Positions 18,000 to 29,100 of a stretch of 64,000 nt of DNA are shown in pieces (the stretch's first letter is position 1; each line of letters begins with the position of its first letter). This stretch comes from JBKHYJ01 sp046565505 (GTDB lineage Bacteria; Acidobacteriota; Blastocatellia; UBA7656). Both the position numbers and the translations under genes were made by a program. The notes under the pieces were generated by a model, which made no database searches, had not been told where the DNA came from, and saw only the letters and a list, made by a program, of their open reading frames with translations. The stretch covers positions 1-64,000 of the forward strand of contig JBKHYJ010000082.1 in assembly GCA_046565505.1 (NCBI GenBank). The letters run 5' to 3'.

Positions 18000-18632
18000 C
18001 TATTCGGCGGCCGCCTCGGCCACTTCGGTTAACCCGAATTGCACGCGCGCCTGCGCGGGCGCCAGCACCGGGTGATACGTCTTTCCGTAAGCCTTGGTGA
18101 TCTTCTGCACGTAGTTCTTGGTCTCTTTATAATCGGGCACTTTATTCCCGCACTTTTCGACCGCCCCTTCGCCCGCGTTGTAGCCGGCGAGGGCGAGGTT
18201 AACGTCGCCGTTGAATCGCTTCAGGAGCCAGCGCAAGTACTGCACGCCGCCGTTTATATTCTGCTTCGGGTCATAAATATCATCGACGTGAAACCGAGCC
18301 GCCGTGGCAGGTATCATCTGCATCAGCCCGTGCGCGTCTTTGCCGGAGCGCGCGGTGACTTTGAATCGAGACTCCTGCTGGATGACGTAGTAGACCAGCT
18401 TCGGGTCAACGCCGTACTTGGAGCTTGCGTCAAGTATCATTTGATCGATCTCGGTATCGCCGCTCGTCAATCCCATCACGGTGGCCGGGTTGATTGAAGT
18501 CTCAGCCTCGGCGACCGGCGCGGTGGCCCGCCCGTGTAATAAAACGACCGTGACCAGGATTAAAAGAACAGCGGTGAACCTGAAAAGAGCCTTCATTCGC
18601 TTACTTGAAACAGCACCCGTGTACAAACGCAT
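18000..18632 (-). CDS. Lytic transglycosylase, SLT domain
   Basis: 210 residues. An N-terminal signal peptide (hydrophobic about 16-34) is followed by an SLT/goose-lysozyme-like domain: YYVIQQESRFKVTARSGKDAHGLMQMIPATAARF, with the catalytic Glu at Glu87, then LALAGYNAGEGAVEKCG. These enzymes cut peptidoglycan between MurNAc and GlcNAc, forming anhydro-MurNAc in the periplasm. ATG codons at 18632 and 18596 are both possible; the first has a GGGGG stretch 11 nt upstream. A terminator lies at 17895-17923 and a promoter at 18734-18762. It is a single-gene unit. Confidence 0.93.
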   Translation of the reverse strand: MRLYTGAVSSKRMKALFRFTAVLLILVTVVLLHGRATAPVAEAETSINPATVMGLTSGDTEIDQMILDASSKYGVDPKLVYYVIQQESRFKVTARSGKDAHGLMQMIPATAARFHVDDIYDPKQNINGGVQYLRWLLKRFNGDVNLALAGYNAGEGAVEKCGNKVPDYKETKNYVQKITKAYGKTYHPVLAPAQARVQFGLTEVAEAAAE

Positions 18633-18733
18633 TAATATTTATTCCCCCTTGATCTTGCTACTTTTTCTTCTGACTTGGGCCTGAGACCAACCCCAAATTA
18701 TGCTCGCCAGTTACAACCAGAACCGACATTGTG

Positions 18734-18762
18734 ATAATACTTTGTCGGCCGCCCAAATACAA
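18734..18762 (-). promoter_or_regulatory. Probable promoter of the lytic transglycosylase gene
   Basis: On the minus strand: TTGTAT, 17-bp spacer, TATTAT. It predicts transcription from near 18727 and a leader of about 95 nt. Confidence 0.5.
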
Positions 18763-18909
18763 GATATCTCCTTTGATTACAAGTATTTCGCAAGATTCGG
18801 CGCAAGGATTTCGCAAGAACTTGGGCCGGCCGCGGGTCATTCTTCGGGCACGGCTGCGGGCTTAGCCTTACTATCGAAAGGCTTTTGTACGATGATGACG
18901 GAAAACCTG

Positions 18910-18938
18910 TTGTCACCCGTCTCGAACCGCCATATAAT
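18910..18938 (+). promoter_or_regulatory. Near-consensus sigma70 promoter of pgsA
   Basis: TTGTCA, exactly 17 bp, TATAAT. The predicted transcription start (about 18945) is only some 7 nt before the ATG at 18952, so the message would be nearly leaderless. Confidence 0.6.
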
Positions 18939-18951
18939 CGCTTGCAATATT

Positions 18952-19566
18952 ATGGCAACAAATCCCGGGTCTATAACCGTGAAGCAATCTTCACCACCCC
19001 AAGGCTCAAAAACGTGGACCGTCGCAAACCTCCTAACGGCCTTCAGGATCGCCCTGACGCTGCCCTTTCTTTATTTAATCGGGGAAGGGCGTTTTGGTTT
19101 CGCGCTGCTGATCTTTTTCGTCGCGAGCGTGACGGATTTTGCGGACGGGTACGTGGCTCGCAAGTTTCACCAACAGTCCCCGCTCGGGCGCGTACTGGAC
19201 CCGCTCGCGGACAAACTGCTCACGACGGCGTCATTCGTAGTGATGGCGCTGCCGCACGACGGTTTCGACTCGATCCCGGCCTGGCTGGTCGTGGCAGTCA
19301 TCGCGCGCGACCTGATCATACTTCTCGGGTCGCTCGCGGTTTATCTGCTAACGGGGTTCAGGGAGTTTAAGCCGACGCTCCTCGGGAAAGTGAATACGTT
19401 CCTGGAGCTTGGTTTGATTGTAGTTTTCCTTGCCTTCCACCTGACGGGGCAATTGATATTCTTATTGCCGCTCTGTTATGGCATCGTAATAACGTCGGTC
19501 ATTTGCTCCGGCGGCGAGTACATGAAACAGGGGATCAATATACTCACGCGATATCGCAAGGCGTAG
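18952..19566 (+). CDS. pgsA: CDP-diacylglycerol--glycerol-3-phosphate phosphatidyltransferase
   Basis: 204 residues from the ATG at 18952. The CDP-alcohol phosphotransferase signature (D..DG..AR........G...D...D) is complete in DFADGYVARKFHQQSPLGRVLDPLADK. The enzyme transfers phosphatidyl from CDP-diacylglycerol to glycerol-3-phosphate, the committed step to phosphatidylglycerol, in the inner membrane. The start WTVANLLTAFRIALTLPFLYLI aligns with PgsA N-termini, and several further helices follow. The start is set by the promoter at 18910-18938; an upstream ATG at 18892 with a weak ribosome-binding site would add 20 residues. The family includes other head-group transferases, but the residues fit PgsA best. 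Confidence 0.85.
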   Translation: MATNPGSITVKQSSPPQGSKTWTVANLLTAFRIALTLPFLYLIGEGRFGFALLIFFVASVTDFADGYVARKFHQQSPLGRVLDPLADKLLTTASFVVMALPHDGFDSIPAWLVVAVIARDLIILLGSLAVYLLTGFREFKPTLLGKVNTFLELGLIVVFLAFHLTGQLIFLLPLCYGIVITSVICSGGEYMKQGINILTRYRKA

Positions 19567-19646
19567 CGTTGACGTGAGCCGCGCGCGTGAGTAATGTCAT
19601 TCTTATCATTCGTCACGACTCCCTCATAGAGACGCTGGAGGCGCGC

Positions 19647-21398
19647 GTGGTTTTTAAGGCTTTGGGCTTGACGGGTATCGCCGCGGTCGCGGTCGCGGCG
19701 GCAGTCTTCGTGATGCGCCCCTCTTACGTCGGCACGCGCGCGGGGCATGCCGACGAGAATTATCTGAGCTCAAAGACATGCGCCTCCTGTCATTCGGATC
19801 ATTATTCTTCCTGGTCGCGTACCTACCACAGCCGCATGACTCAGGAGGCCCGGCCCGAAACTGTGCAGGGGGATTTCGAGCGCGAGAATACCTTCGAGTA
19901 CCTGGGGGTCAACGCGCGCATGCAGAGGGCGGGCGGCGCTTATTCGATGACGCTGACGCACCCCGACGGCCGCGTCCAATCGTTCACGATTGACCGCACA
20001 GTGGGCTCGCGCCGGGTCGAGCAGTACCTTACGCGGCAGGACGGCCAATACGTGCGGCTCCCGCTCGCGTACGATCTGACGAACCGCAGGTGGATGAGCC
20101 TCAACGGGTCGTTCTTTTACCCGGACGGCAATAACTTTTTTCAACACCAGGCGCAGTGGGACGCCAATTGCGTCTTCTGTCATAACGTAAAGGCCCAGCC
20201 GAATTTCGACTCGCGGTCGCGGCAATTCAATACGGAAGTGGCGGAACTGGGCGTAGCCTGCGGCGCGTGCCACGGCGCCTCGGCCGAGCATGCGGAGGAG
20301 GCCGCGTCTCCCCTGACCCGGGCTCTGTGGCGGCTTTCCGACGGCGACCCAAAGCGCATAATCGACCCGCTCAAGCTGAGCCCCGACCGTTCGATGATGG
20401 TCTGCGGGCATTGTCACGGCCAGCGCGTCCCTGAGCCGATAAGCAGGATTCAGGAAATCTTAGGCAAGGGCGACCCTTACAACTCTGGCGAAGACCTGTC
20501 GAAGTATTACAGCCCTGTCGCGCGCGAAACCAGGGTCGGGAGCTATTCGTTCGCCAACCGCTTCTGGCCCGACGGGTCACCGCGGCTGACGGCTTACGAA
20601 TACCAGGGGATTTTGCGCTCTCGTTGTTTTACCGGAGGCGACGCGGCGAACAGAATAAACTGCCTCACCTGTCACACTATGCATGGCGGCGACCCCAGGG
20701 GCCAGATAACCGACGAGAACCGCACGAATGCGCCTTGTGTCGCCTGCCACCAACAATTCGCCTCGAAGGAGGCTCTGGACTCTCACACCAGACATATAGG
20801 CGATTCGAGCGCTAGCCGCTGCTACGCCTGCCACATGCCGCGTGTCGTCTACGGCGTAATGTCTGTCCACCCCACGCATGAAATCACAATTCCCGCGCCC
20901 CAACTTACCGCATCGGATTCTATCCCCAACGCCTGTAATCAATGCCATCTCGATAAGTCAGTCAATTGGGCAATAGGCGAATCGAAGCGGCTCTGGCCCG
21001 AGAAGTATGGCGCGGTCGCGGTTAGCGGCGACCATCAGTTTGATTTGCCTGAAGGGCCCCGCGCCCTCTTTGCCGGCGACGCGCTGGCTCGCGCGCTGGC
21101 CGCCGAAGCGATGGGGGGGGGCGGCCCGGTGGCTCCCGACGCGCGGTGGGCCCTGCCTTACCTTATAGAGGCGTTTTCCGACAACTACCCTGTCGTCAGA
21201 TTCTTTGCCGCGAATGGCTTGGCCGCCGCCAAGCGCGGACTCGCCAAGCCTGACTACCTCGCGACGTTTGAAGCGAGGCAATCGTCTCTGAACCAGTGGA
21301 AGGCGCTCGTCGATGCCACCACGCGCGACGAGGTGTCGGCCCTGGCTCGCATGCTGCGCGCGAGGCGCAACGAAGTCGATATAGAAGTCGGCGAATGA
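19647..21398 (+). CDS. Octahaem c-type cytochrome with HEAT-like tail
   Basis: 583 residues from a GTG at 19647 with a GGAGG ribosome-binding site 5 nt upstream; an in-frame GTG at 19587 adds 20 residues but has none. A signal/anchor helix (LGLTGIAAVAVAAAVFVM) exports the protein. Eight CXXCH motifs bind haem c: CASCH, CVFCH, CGACH, CGHCH, CLTCH, CVACH, CYACH and CNQCH. The arrangement resembles cytochrome c554-like proteins. The last 100 residues look like HEAT-type helices (LIEAFSDNYPVVRFFAANGLAAAK). It probably carries electrons in the periplasm, with unknown donor and acceptor. A small membrane protein gene follows 33 bp later. Confidence 0.88.
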   Translation: MVFKALGLTGIAAVAVAAAVFVMRPSYVGTRAGHADENYLSSKTCASCHSDHYSSWSRTYHSRMTQEARPETVQGDFERENTFEYLGVNARMQRAGGAYSMTLTHPDGRVQSFTIDRTVGSRRVEQYLTRQDGQYVRLPLAYDLTNRRWMSLNGSFFYPDGNNFFQHQAQWDANCVFCHNVKAQPNFDSRSRQFNTEVAELGVACGACHGASAEHAEEAASPLTRALWRLSDGDPKRIIDPLKLSPDRSMMVCGHCHGQRVPEPISRIQEILGKGDPYNSGEDLSKYYSPVARETRVGSYSFANRFWPDGSPRLTAYEYQGILRSRCFTGGDAANRINCLTCHTMHGGDPRGQITDENRTNAPCVACHQQFASKEALDSHTRHIGDSSASRCYACHMPRVVYGVMSVHPTHEITIPAPQLTASDSIPNACNQCHLDKSVNWAIGESKRLWPEKYGAVAVSGDHQFDLPEGPRALFAGDALARALAAEAMGGGGPVAPDARWALPYLIEAFSDNYPVVRFFAANGLAAAKRGLAKPDYLATFEARQSSLNQWKALVDATTRDEVSALARMLRARRNEVDIEVGE

Positions 21399-21431
21399 TG
21401 GAAAGATCGCTCCCCGAATGAGAAGGGTGTA

Positions 21432-21878
21432 ATGGCTAAGGGCAAATCAAATCCCGCGGCTGAGCAATCAGCCTCGTTTTCGCGAATGATGTTTCAAGGC
21501 TGGGTCAGCGTGGCCGTGTGGATGAGCGCGGGCCTGTTGCTCGAAGGGCTGCTCGGATACAAGATACCTTCCTACCTTAATGACATGCAGCGGCGCGAGC
21601 TTTTCCGCCTGGCACATACACATGGCGCATTCCTGGGACTGGTGCTGGTCGCAGGCGCGCTGTGCGTGCGACGCGGCGCAACGCCCCCGCGCGCCGCAAG
21701 CCTGTCGCTCAGCGTCGGGTCGGCGTTGATGCCCGTGGGATTTTTGCTCGCAGGCATCTGGCATCCCGAAGGCGACCCCGGCCTCGCAATCTGGATAGTT
21801 CCGCCTAGCGCCCTCTTAATCATTTTTGGCGCCTTTGCTTTCGCCCTGGCTTACTCTAAGGGGGCTACTTCTTCATAG
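21432..21878 (+). CDS. Small four-helix membrane protein, unknown
   Basis: 148 residues. Four hydrophobic segments (about 25-43, 62-80, 90-108 and 118-138) are visible, with a conserved-looking HTHGAFLGLVLVAGALCV in helix 2. Two His residues in this helix could bind haem or metal, but I recognise no family. The start has an AGAAGGG ribosome-binding site. It lies 33 bp after the octahaem cytochrome, so it may be its membrane partner; this is an inference from position only. Confidence 0.65.
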   Translation: MAKGKSNPAAEQSASFSRMMFQGWVSVAVWMSAGLLLEGLLGYKIPSYLNDMQRRELFRLAHTHGAFLGLVLVAGALCVRRGATPPRAASLSLSVGSALMPVGFLLAGIWHPEGDPGLAIWIVPPSALLIIFGAFAFALAYSKGATSS

Positions 21879-21959
21879 GCGTGCCTCGCCTTCTTATTCC
21901 TCAATTTAGCCGCGAACCCCTTGATAGATATTCCAGCATATTACTTCCCTATGGCTCTA

Positions 21960-22012
21960 AATATCTGAGGTAATGTTTAATAAAAAACTTGACAATAGCA
22001 TGCTCAGATATT
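21960..22012. promoter_or_regulatory. Inverted repeat across the dnaK promoter, candidate HspR operator
   Basis: AATATCTGAG (21960-21969) and CTCAGATATT (22003-22012) form a perfect 10-bp inverted repeat spaced by 33 bp. The right arm fills the spacer and touches the -10 element. The arms end in CTGAG/CTCAG, like the CTTGAGT/ACTCAAG arms of the HAIR operator bound by HspR, but the spacing is longer than the 7 bp of HAIR. An hspR gene closes this operon. Confidence 0.45.
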
Positions 22013-22017
22013 ACTAT
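21989..22017 (+). promoter_or_regulatory. Strong sigma70 promoter of dnaK
   Basis: TTGACA, 17 bp, TACTAT. Transcription should start near 22024, and a GGAGG ribosome-binding site lies at 22037-22041. Confidence 0.7.
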
Positions 22018-22050
22018 TAGGGTGACCTTAAAATCTGGAGGCTAATAATA

Positions 22051-23973
<1,923 letters not shown>

Positions 23974-23991
23974 GAAATAGCGGACGAGGAC

Positions 23992-24035
23992 CGGGGCCGG
24001 CGGCGGCCTGTGATTTCAGTACCCCGCCGGCCCCG
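23992..24035 (+). other. 12-bp GC hairpin between dnaK and dnaJ
   Basis: CGGGGCCGGCGG (23992-24003) pairs perfectly with CCGCCGGCCCCG (24024-24035) across a 20-nt loop. No T-run follows, and it lies 26 bp before dnaJ. It may stabilise the dnaK 3' end or lower dnaJ expression. Confidence 0.6.
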
Positions 24036-24061
24036 ACCCTGTGTTCTTGACCACTGTTTTT

Positions 24062-25147
24062 ATGTCTAACAACGGCGACTATTATAAGGTGCTCGGGATC
24101 CCGCGAGGCGCGAAGGCGGACGATATAAAGAAGGCTTACCGCAGGCTCGCGCGCCGCCATCACCCCGACGTCAACCCGGGCGACAAGGAATCCGAGGAGC
24201 GATTCAAACAAATCTCCGAGGCGTTCGAGGTCTTGTCTGACCCGAAAAAGCGCGAGATTTACGACCGCTACGGGCATTATTCCGAGCATGCCGCGGCCGG
24301 CGCGGGGTCCGTGTTTGATTTCGCGAACTTCGGCGCGGCTAACTTCCGAGACATCTTTTCTGAGATCTTCAGCACCGTCAGGCCGCAGACGGGCCAGCCG
24401 CGCAGGCAGGCCGCGCGCGGCTCTGACATAGAGTACCCGCTCGCAGTCACGTTCGAAGAGGCGATGCGGGGACTGTCGACCAAAATAGAGATCGACAGGA
24501 GCGAAAGCTGCGCGTCATGTAAGGGCCTGGGAGAGGCCGCGGCCCCCAACGTCAACTGCCCAGCTTGCGATGGGACGGGGCAGCAGGCCGGTCGCTTTAC
24601 GGGAACGTCGCGCTGCCATCAGTGCGGCGGCACCGGGAAAGTCGCGCAGCCTTGCTCGGTTTGCAAGGGCAGCGGGGTCACCCCCGAGCGTGAAACTATT
24701 TCGGTGAAGATACCCGCGGGGGTTGAAACCGGGTCGCGCATCAGGGTCGCGGGCAAGGGGCATGCCGGCGCTTACGCGGGGCCATACGGCGACCTTTACA
24801 TCATCACCAACGTAGGCGATCACCCTTACTTCAAGCGGCAGGGGGATAATATTTATTGCGCCGTGCCGGTCACGGTCCCGGAAGCCGCGCTCGGCGCGAA
24901 GATAGAAGTCCCGACGGTTGACGGCAAGGCGTTGCTTAGGATTCCGCCGGGGACGCAGTCGGGTCAAAAGTTCAGGCTGAGGGAGCGTGGGGCGCCCAGC
25001 CTGCGGGCGCGCGGTATTCGGGGGGACCAGTTCGTCGAGGTTAAGATAACTCTCCCCAAAGTCATCAGCGAAGAGACCAAAGAACTGTTGCAGAGGTACG
25101 CCCGAAATAATCCCGAGAATCCGCGGGCCGAAATGGGGCTTGAGTGA
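24062..25147 (+). CDS. dnaJ: Hsp40 co-chaperone DnaJ
   Basis: 361 residues from the ATG at 24062. The J domain (about 5-70) carries HPD (HHPDVNPG), needed to stimulate DnaK ATPase. A short Gly/Phe-type linker (about 73-110) is followed by four zinc-finger repeats CXXCXGXG: CASCKGLG, CPACDGTG, CHQCGGTG and CSVCKGSG, all intact. Two C-terminal beta-sandwich substrate domains complete the protein. It works with DnaK encoded upstream. Confidence 0.98.
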   Translation: MSNNGDYYKVLGIPRGAKADDIKKAYRRLARRHHPDVNPGDKESEERFKQISEAFEVLSDPKKREIYDRYGHYSEHAAAGAGSVFDFANFGAANFRDIFSEIFSTVRPQTGQPRRQAARGSDIEYPLAVTFEEAMRGLSTKIEIDRSESCASCKGLGEAAAPNVNCPACDGTGQQAGRFTGTSRCHQCGGTGKVAQPCSVCKGSGVTPERETISVKIPAGVETGSRIRVAGKGHAGAYAGPYGDLYIITNVGDHPYFKRQGDNIYCAVPVTVPEAALGAKIEVPTVDGKALLRIPPGTQSGQKFRLRERGAPSLRARGIRGDQFVEVKITLPKVISEETKELLQRYARNNPENPRAEMGLE

Positions 25148-25191
25148 GCGGGCCGTCGGGCCGGCTCGGTTGAAAGAGTGTGGGGGAAACT

Positions 25192-25482
25192 ATGGGAGAG
25201 GCGCTCGTCTGGTTGGCGGTGCTGTTGATTATCGCGGCGATGCTCTGGTCTCTGGTCAGGGAGAGCAATCGCAAGATGAACCGCACGGTCGAAGAGTACG
25301 AGCGCGAGATGGCCGAATCCCGGAATTCGATGTTGCGCGCGGGGCTGCTTGAGCTGGACAAGTTCGTCGGAAACGAGCGTGAAAAGCGCGCCGCCGTCGA
25401 GCACCTGAAGGATGAAGAGCAGGGGCTCACGAAGTTGGGCGGCAAGGCCGATGATGTTGATCGAACCGCGGGCCGAAGGTAA
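25192..25482 (+). CDS. Small membrane-anchored coiled-coil protein, unknown
   Basis: 96 residues from the ATG at 25192, with GGGGG 5 nt upstream. One N-terminal membrane helix (ALVWLAVLLIIAAMLWSLV) is followed by a charged helical region (about 28-80) able to form a coiled coil. The stop codon shares its last base with the hspR ATG, so the two are translationally coupled. No family recognised. Its location between dnaJ and hspR is unusual, and a heat-shock or quality-control role is only an inference. Confidence 0.6.
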   Translation: MGEALVWLAVLLIIAAMLWSLVRESNRKMNRTVEEYEREMAESRNSMLRAGLLELDKFVGNEREKRAAVEHLKDEEQGLTKLGGKADDVDRTAGRR

Positions 25483-25880
25483 TGTCGAAGAATAAGAAGG
25501 CAAAGAAATATACGATAAGCGTCGTGGCGGAGCAGTACGGCGTTCACCCGCAGACGCTGCGCCTGTACGAGCGGGAAGGGCTCATAAAGCCATCGCGCTC
25601 CGCCAAGGGCACGCGCTACTACACCGAGGAAGACATCGAGCAGCTAGAGCTAGTGCTGAGCCTCACGCGCGACCTCGGGGTCAACCTCGCCGGCGTCGAG
25701 ATCATACTGAACATGCGCGAAAAGATGAACCAGATGCAGCGCGAGTTTGAAAACTTTTTGCAGTACATACGCGACAACATAGGCCAGGAAATTTTCCACA
25801 GGGACGAGCACTCCAAGAGCGCGCTAGTGCCCCGCCGCCGCATAGAGCTGGTTGTCAAGAAGGGCGGCCGCGCGGATTGA
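25482..25880 (+). CDS. hspR: MerR-family heat-shock repressor HspR
   Basis: 132 residues. The winged helix-turn-helix reads YTISVVAEQYGVHPQTLRLYEREGLIKPSRSAKGTRYYTEEDIEQLELV, which matches HspR in length and sequence, followed by LTRDLGVNLAGVEIIL and a short dimerisation helix. HspR of Streptomyces represses the dnaK operon and uses DnaK as co-repressor. The gene closes a dnaK-dnaJ operon as in actinobacteria. The tail is Lys/Arg-rich. Likely target: the inverted repeat at 21960-22012. Confidence 0.92.
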   Translation: MSKNKKAKKYTISVVAEQYGVHPQTLRLYEREGLIKPSRSAKGTRYYTEEDIEQLELVLSLTRDLGVNLAGVEIILNMREKMNQMQREFENFLQYIRDNIGQEIFHRDEHSKSALVPRRRIELVVKKGGRAD

Positions 25881-26124
25881 CAGTCCATTCTCCGGCAGGC
25901 CGGACTCAATAAAAAAACATTGCGGGTCAGCCATTCGGAAGGATCGAGGCACGGCGGCTTGAGAATTTGCGACCGGACGCTACCCGGCAATCATTTTTCT
26001 TAACCCCGCCAGCATTTCTTGCATTGTCCTGACACGCTCCCGCGTCATGTATACCTGAAAAGCTTTCCCTGGGATAAATTCAGTCAAAAGTCAGCCTCAG
26101 ACAGACGCCCTGGAGGTTCCAGCC

Positions 26125-29100
26125 ATGTCCAGCAGGTCCGCGCGCGCGGCGGCATTCGCCCTCGCGCTTGTTCTCACTCTCTCCCCACTCGCGTACGGTG
26201 ACGACCTTGATAACGTTACCTTCATCGGTAGCATAAAGGATAACTCCGGCGCGGCGATACAGGGGGCCGAGGTGGCCCTCACTAACACCGCGACAGGCGT
26301 CTGGCGCATAGCCGCCAGCGACGCCGCGGGCCGCTACCGAATAACCGAAAGCCATGCGGGGTCCTACCGTCTCAGTGTTTCCGCCCCCGGCTTTAAGGAG
26401 GAACAAAGCGAAGAGGTACTGGTAAGCTCGGGCCGGAACGTTTCGTTGGATTTCATCCTAGCGCCCTCCGGCGTGAGCGAGCGGATGACCGTCGAAGCGG
26501 TCTCCATCCCTCTCGTGGACACCTCGCGCACGGTGGCAGGCGACACGATATCCCGGCGAGAGCTTGAAGAGCTGCCCATCCTATCTCGCAACCCGCTGGA
26601 ACTGATCTCATTATTAGGCGGCGTGGCAGAAGCCCCGCTCTCCACGTCGGAGCTGGCGGAAGAAGGGCCGGGGCAATTCCTTCGGGGGACTCCAGAGGAG
26701 GCGGGCTTCCTGTCGCTCACAGGCGCTCCCGCGACATCAAACAACATCACGATTGACGGCCTCGACGATAACGACGACCGGGCGGCGCGCGAGCGCATCA
26801 CCCTCAACCCAGAATCAATCGCCGAGCTGCAAGTGATAACCAATCAGTACGCCGCGGAGTATGGAAGAGCTTCAGGCGGGCGAATCAATGTCAGGACGCG
26901 GGGCGGCGCGAATCATTACGATGGCGAACTCTATCTCTACTTCGGGGACGAATCGCTCAACGCAAACACTTACTTTCGCAACGCGCGCGGGCTCGGCCGC
27001 CTGCCGCAGCAACAGCGCAGGGAAGGGGCTGTGCTGTCAGGCCCGGTACACATGCAAAGTGGGTTCTTCTTCGCGAGCTACGAACGATTCGACGTGACAG
27101 ATTTCGCAGAGGTAACCGCGCTCCTGCCCGTCAAAACGAACCCGCTCTTCCCGCTGCCCTCGCCCAACATGCGGCCGCCGGGCGAGAGCCCTGTCGGTTT
27201 ATTCAGCGAAGAGATTTCCACCCCCGAGACGAGAAACCTATTTAACGCGCGCGCGGATTTCAACTTCAGCCAGTCGCACAATGCCTCCGTCAGGTGGGAC
27301 CTGCTGAAGGGGGCGAATAAGCGGGGATTCCCTGGGGGCAACCGCTTGCCGGATTCCATCTTGATCGAAGGCCGCGACTCAGATTCAATCGGCCTGGCCG
27401 ACAACTTCGTCATTACGTCAAGCCTTGTCAACCAGGCGAGGCTTCAGTATTCGACCCTGCGGCCGCGCAACCGCGCGAGCGCTGATTCCGCGGGCGTCAT
27501 AATAAGAGAACCCTCGCGCGTAGTGGCCGGCGCGTTCACGGGAAGCGCCGCGGCCCCCGCGTCCGCCAGGGAAGAGATGCGTGTGCAGCTTCAAGACAAC
27601 TTGTCCTATCTTAGGGGGTCTCACCTATTGAAGGCGGGGGCCGACGTTCAACTCGTGCGCTCAAGCTTCGCCGACCTGTTCGCGACCGGAGGCGAGTACA
27701 CGTTTGAGACTGTAGAGGATTTCCTGGGCAACGCGCCGAGCCGCTTCTTACAGAGGTTCAATACTGAAAGTAAGTTGTCAAACAATGTGGCAGGCTTGTT
27801 CGTTCAGGACGAATGGAAGGTCAGGCGCGGCGTGACGCTCTCATTCGGGTTGCGATGGGACAACGAATCTATCGTTAACGACAGGGATAACATCAGCCCG
27901 CGCGTAGCCATCGCCTGGGACCCATTCGCCGGCGCCCCCTCCCGCAAACACAGGCGGGCGCCTGAAGCCGGCAAGACCGTCGTGCGCGCGGGCTTCGGCA
28001 TTTTTTATAACAGGGCGCTCCTGCGCACGTTAGACGATTTCTCGCTGGGGGCTATGACTATGACTGTGGACTCCGATGTCACCCCTGGAGTCCTGATGGT
28101 CGCGCGATTCCCGAATGGGTTGAAGGACGAATCAATCATCAGCCGCTTCGGGATGCCGGAGAGGAGGTTCCTGCGGCGAATAAGTGGCGGGCTTGAGATT
28201 CCATACACGATTCAATCAGGACTGGGGGCCGAGCGGCAGGTCAGCAAGCGGCTCGTCGTGACGGCGGACTATATCTTCACGCGGGGGGCGCACCTCTGGC
28301 GGGAAAGCAACATCAACGCGCCCGTTCTGCCTCCCGGCTTCGCGAACTTCACGGAGTTTCTGCTCGGCCGCGATTTCGATAATCGCCTCGCCGCGGCCGG
28401 GTCGCGCCCGATCTCGGGGGCGAGCGCAGACGTTGTGCGATTTGACCTCGGGATTAGTACCTCGACAACGCAGGGCGCGATCAGGGTGGAGAATGGGATT
28501 CGCGTGCTCACGCTAGGCTTGAATGCGCCGCGCTCGTCAAACATCTCCGCCGCGCTGAACGCCATTCGCTTCCTCAGACCCGACCCGTCGCTCACGCAGG
28601 TGGAGCGGCTCGAATCGTCCGGGAACTCTTTTTATCACGGCGGGATTCTCTCGGCGCGTTACGCGGCCGGCCGCCGCGCTCATTTCCGCGTGGTTTATAC
28701 TCTATCGAAACTGATTGATGAAGGAACGACGAACACGGCCTCGCCTCAAGTCTTATCCGACCGCAGGGCGGAGCGGGCGCTCTCGCTACAGGACCAGCGA
28801 CACAGAATCGGCTTCAGCGGCCTGTTTCAAGTCCCCCTAATCGGACTGGACGTGTCGCCCGCCGTGTCGTTCGGCTCGTCCAGGCCATTCAACATAGGCG
28901 CGGGCTTTGACCGTAACCTGAACGACATAGAGAATGACCGCCCGAACTTCGTGGCTCAAGTCGGCCGCCCCGTATGGAGGAGGCCGGGGACCGCCGCCGC
29001 CGGCGTTAAAGGTTCATTGGCGCTCGCGCCGATAGGGTCGAGCGGGAACCTGCCGCGCAACTATGGCCTGGGGCCCGGCACGCGGGTTATCAACGTGCGA

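Larger units (their letters stand above)
18633..18951. other. Divergent promoter region
   Basis: This 319-bp stretch separates the minus-strand transglycosylase from pgsA and carries one good promoter for each direction. An in-frame extension of pgsA up to 18700 exists, but the residues are not family-like and the promoter would lie inside it. Confidence 0.5.

Noticed and set aside
21960..22050. CIRCE element for HrcA at dnaK
   Set aside because: The conserved TTAGCACTC/GAGTGCTAA arms are absent; the repeat present has a different sequence, and an hspR gene is in the operon.
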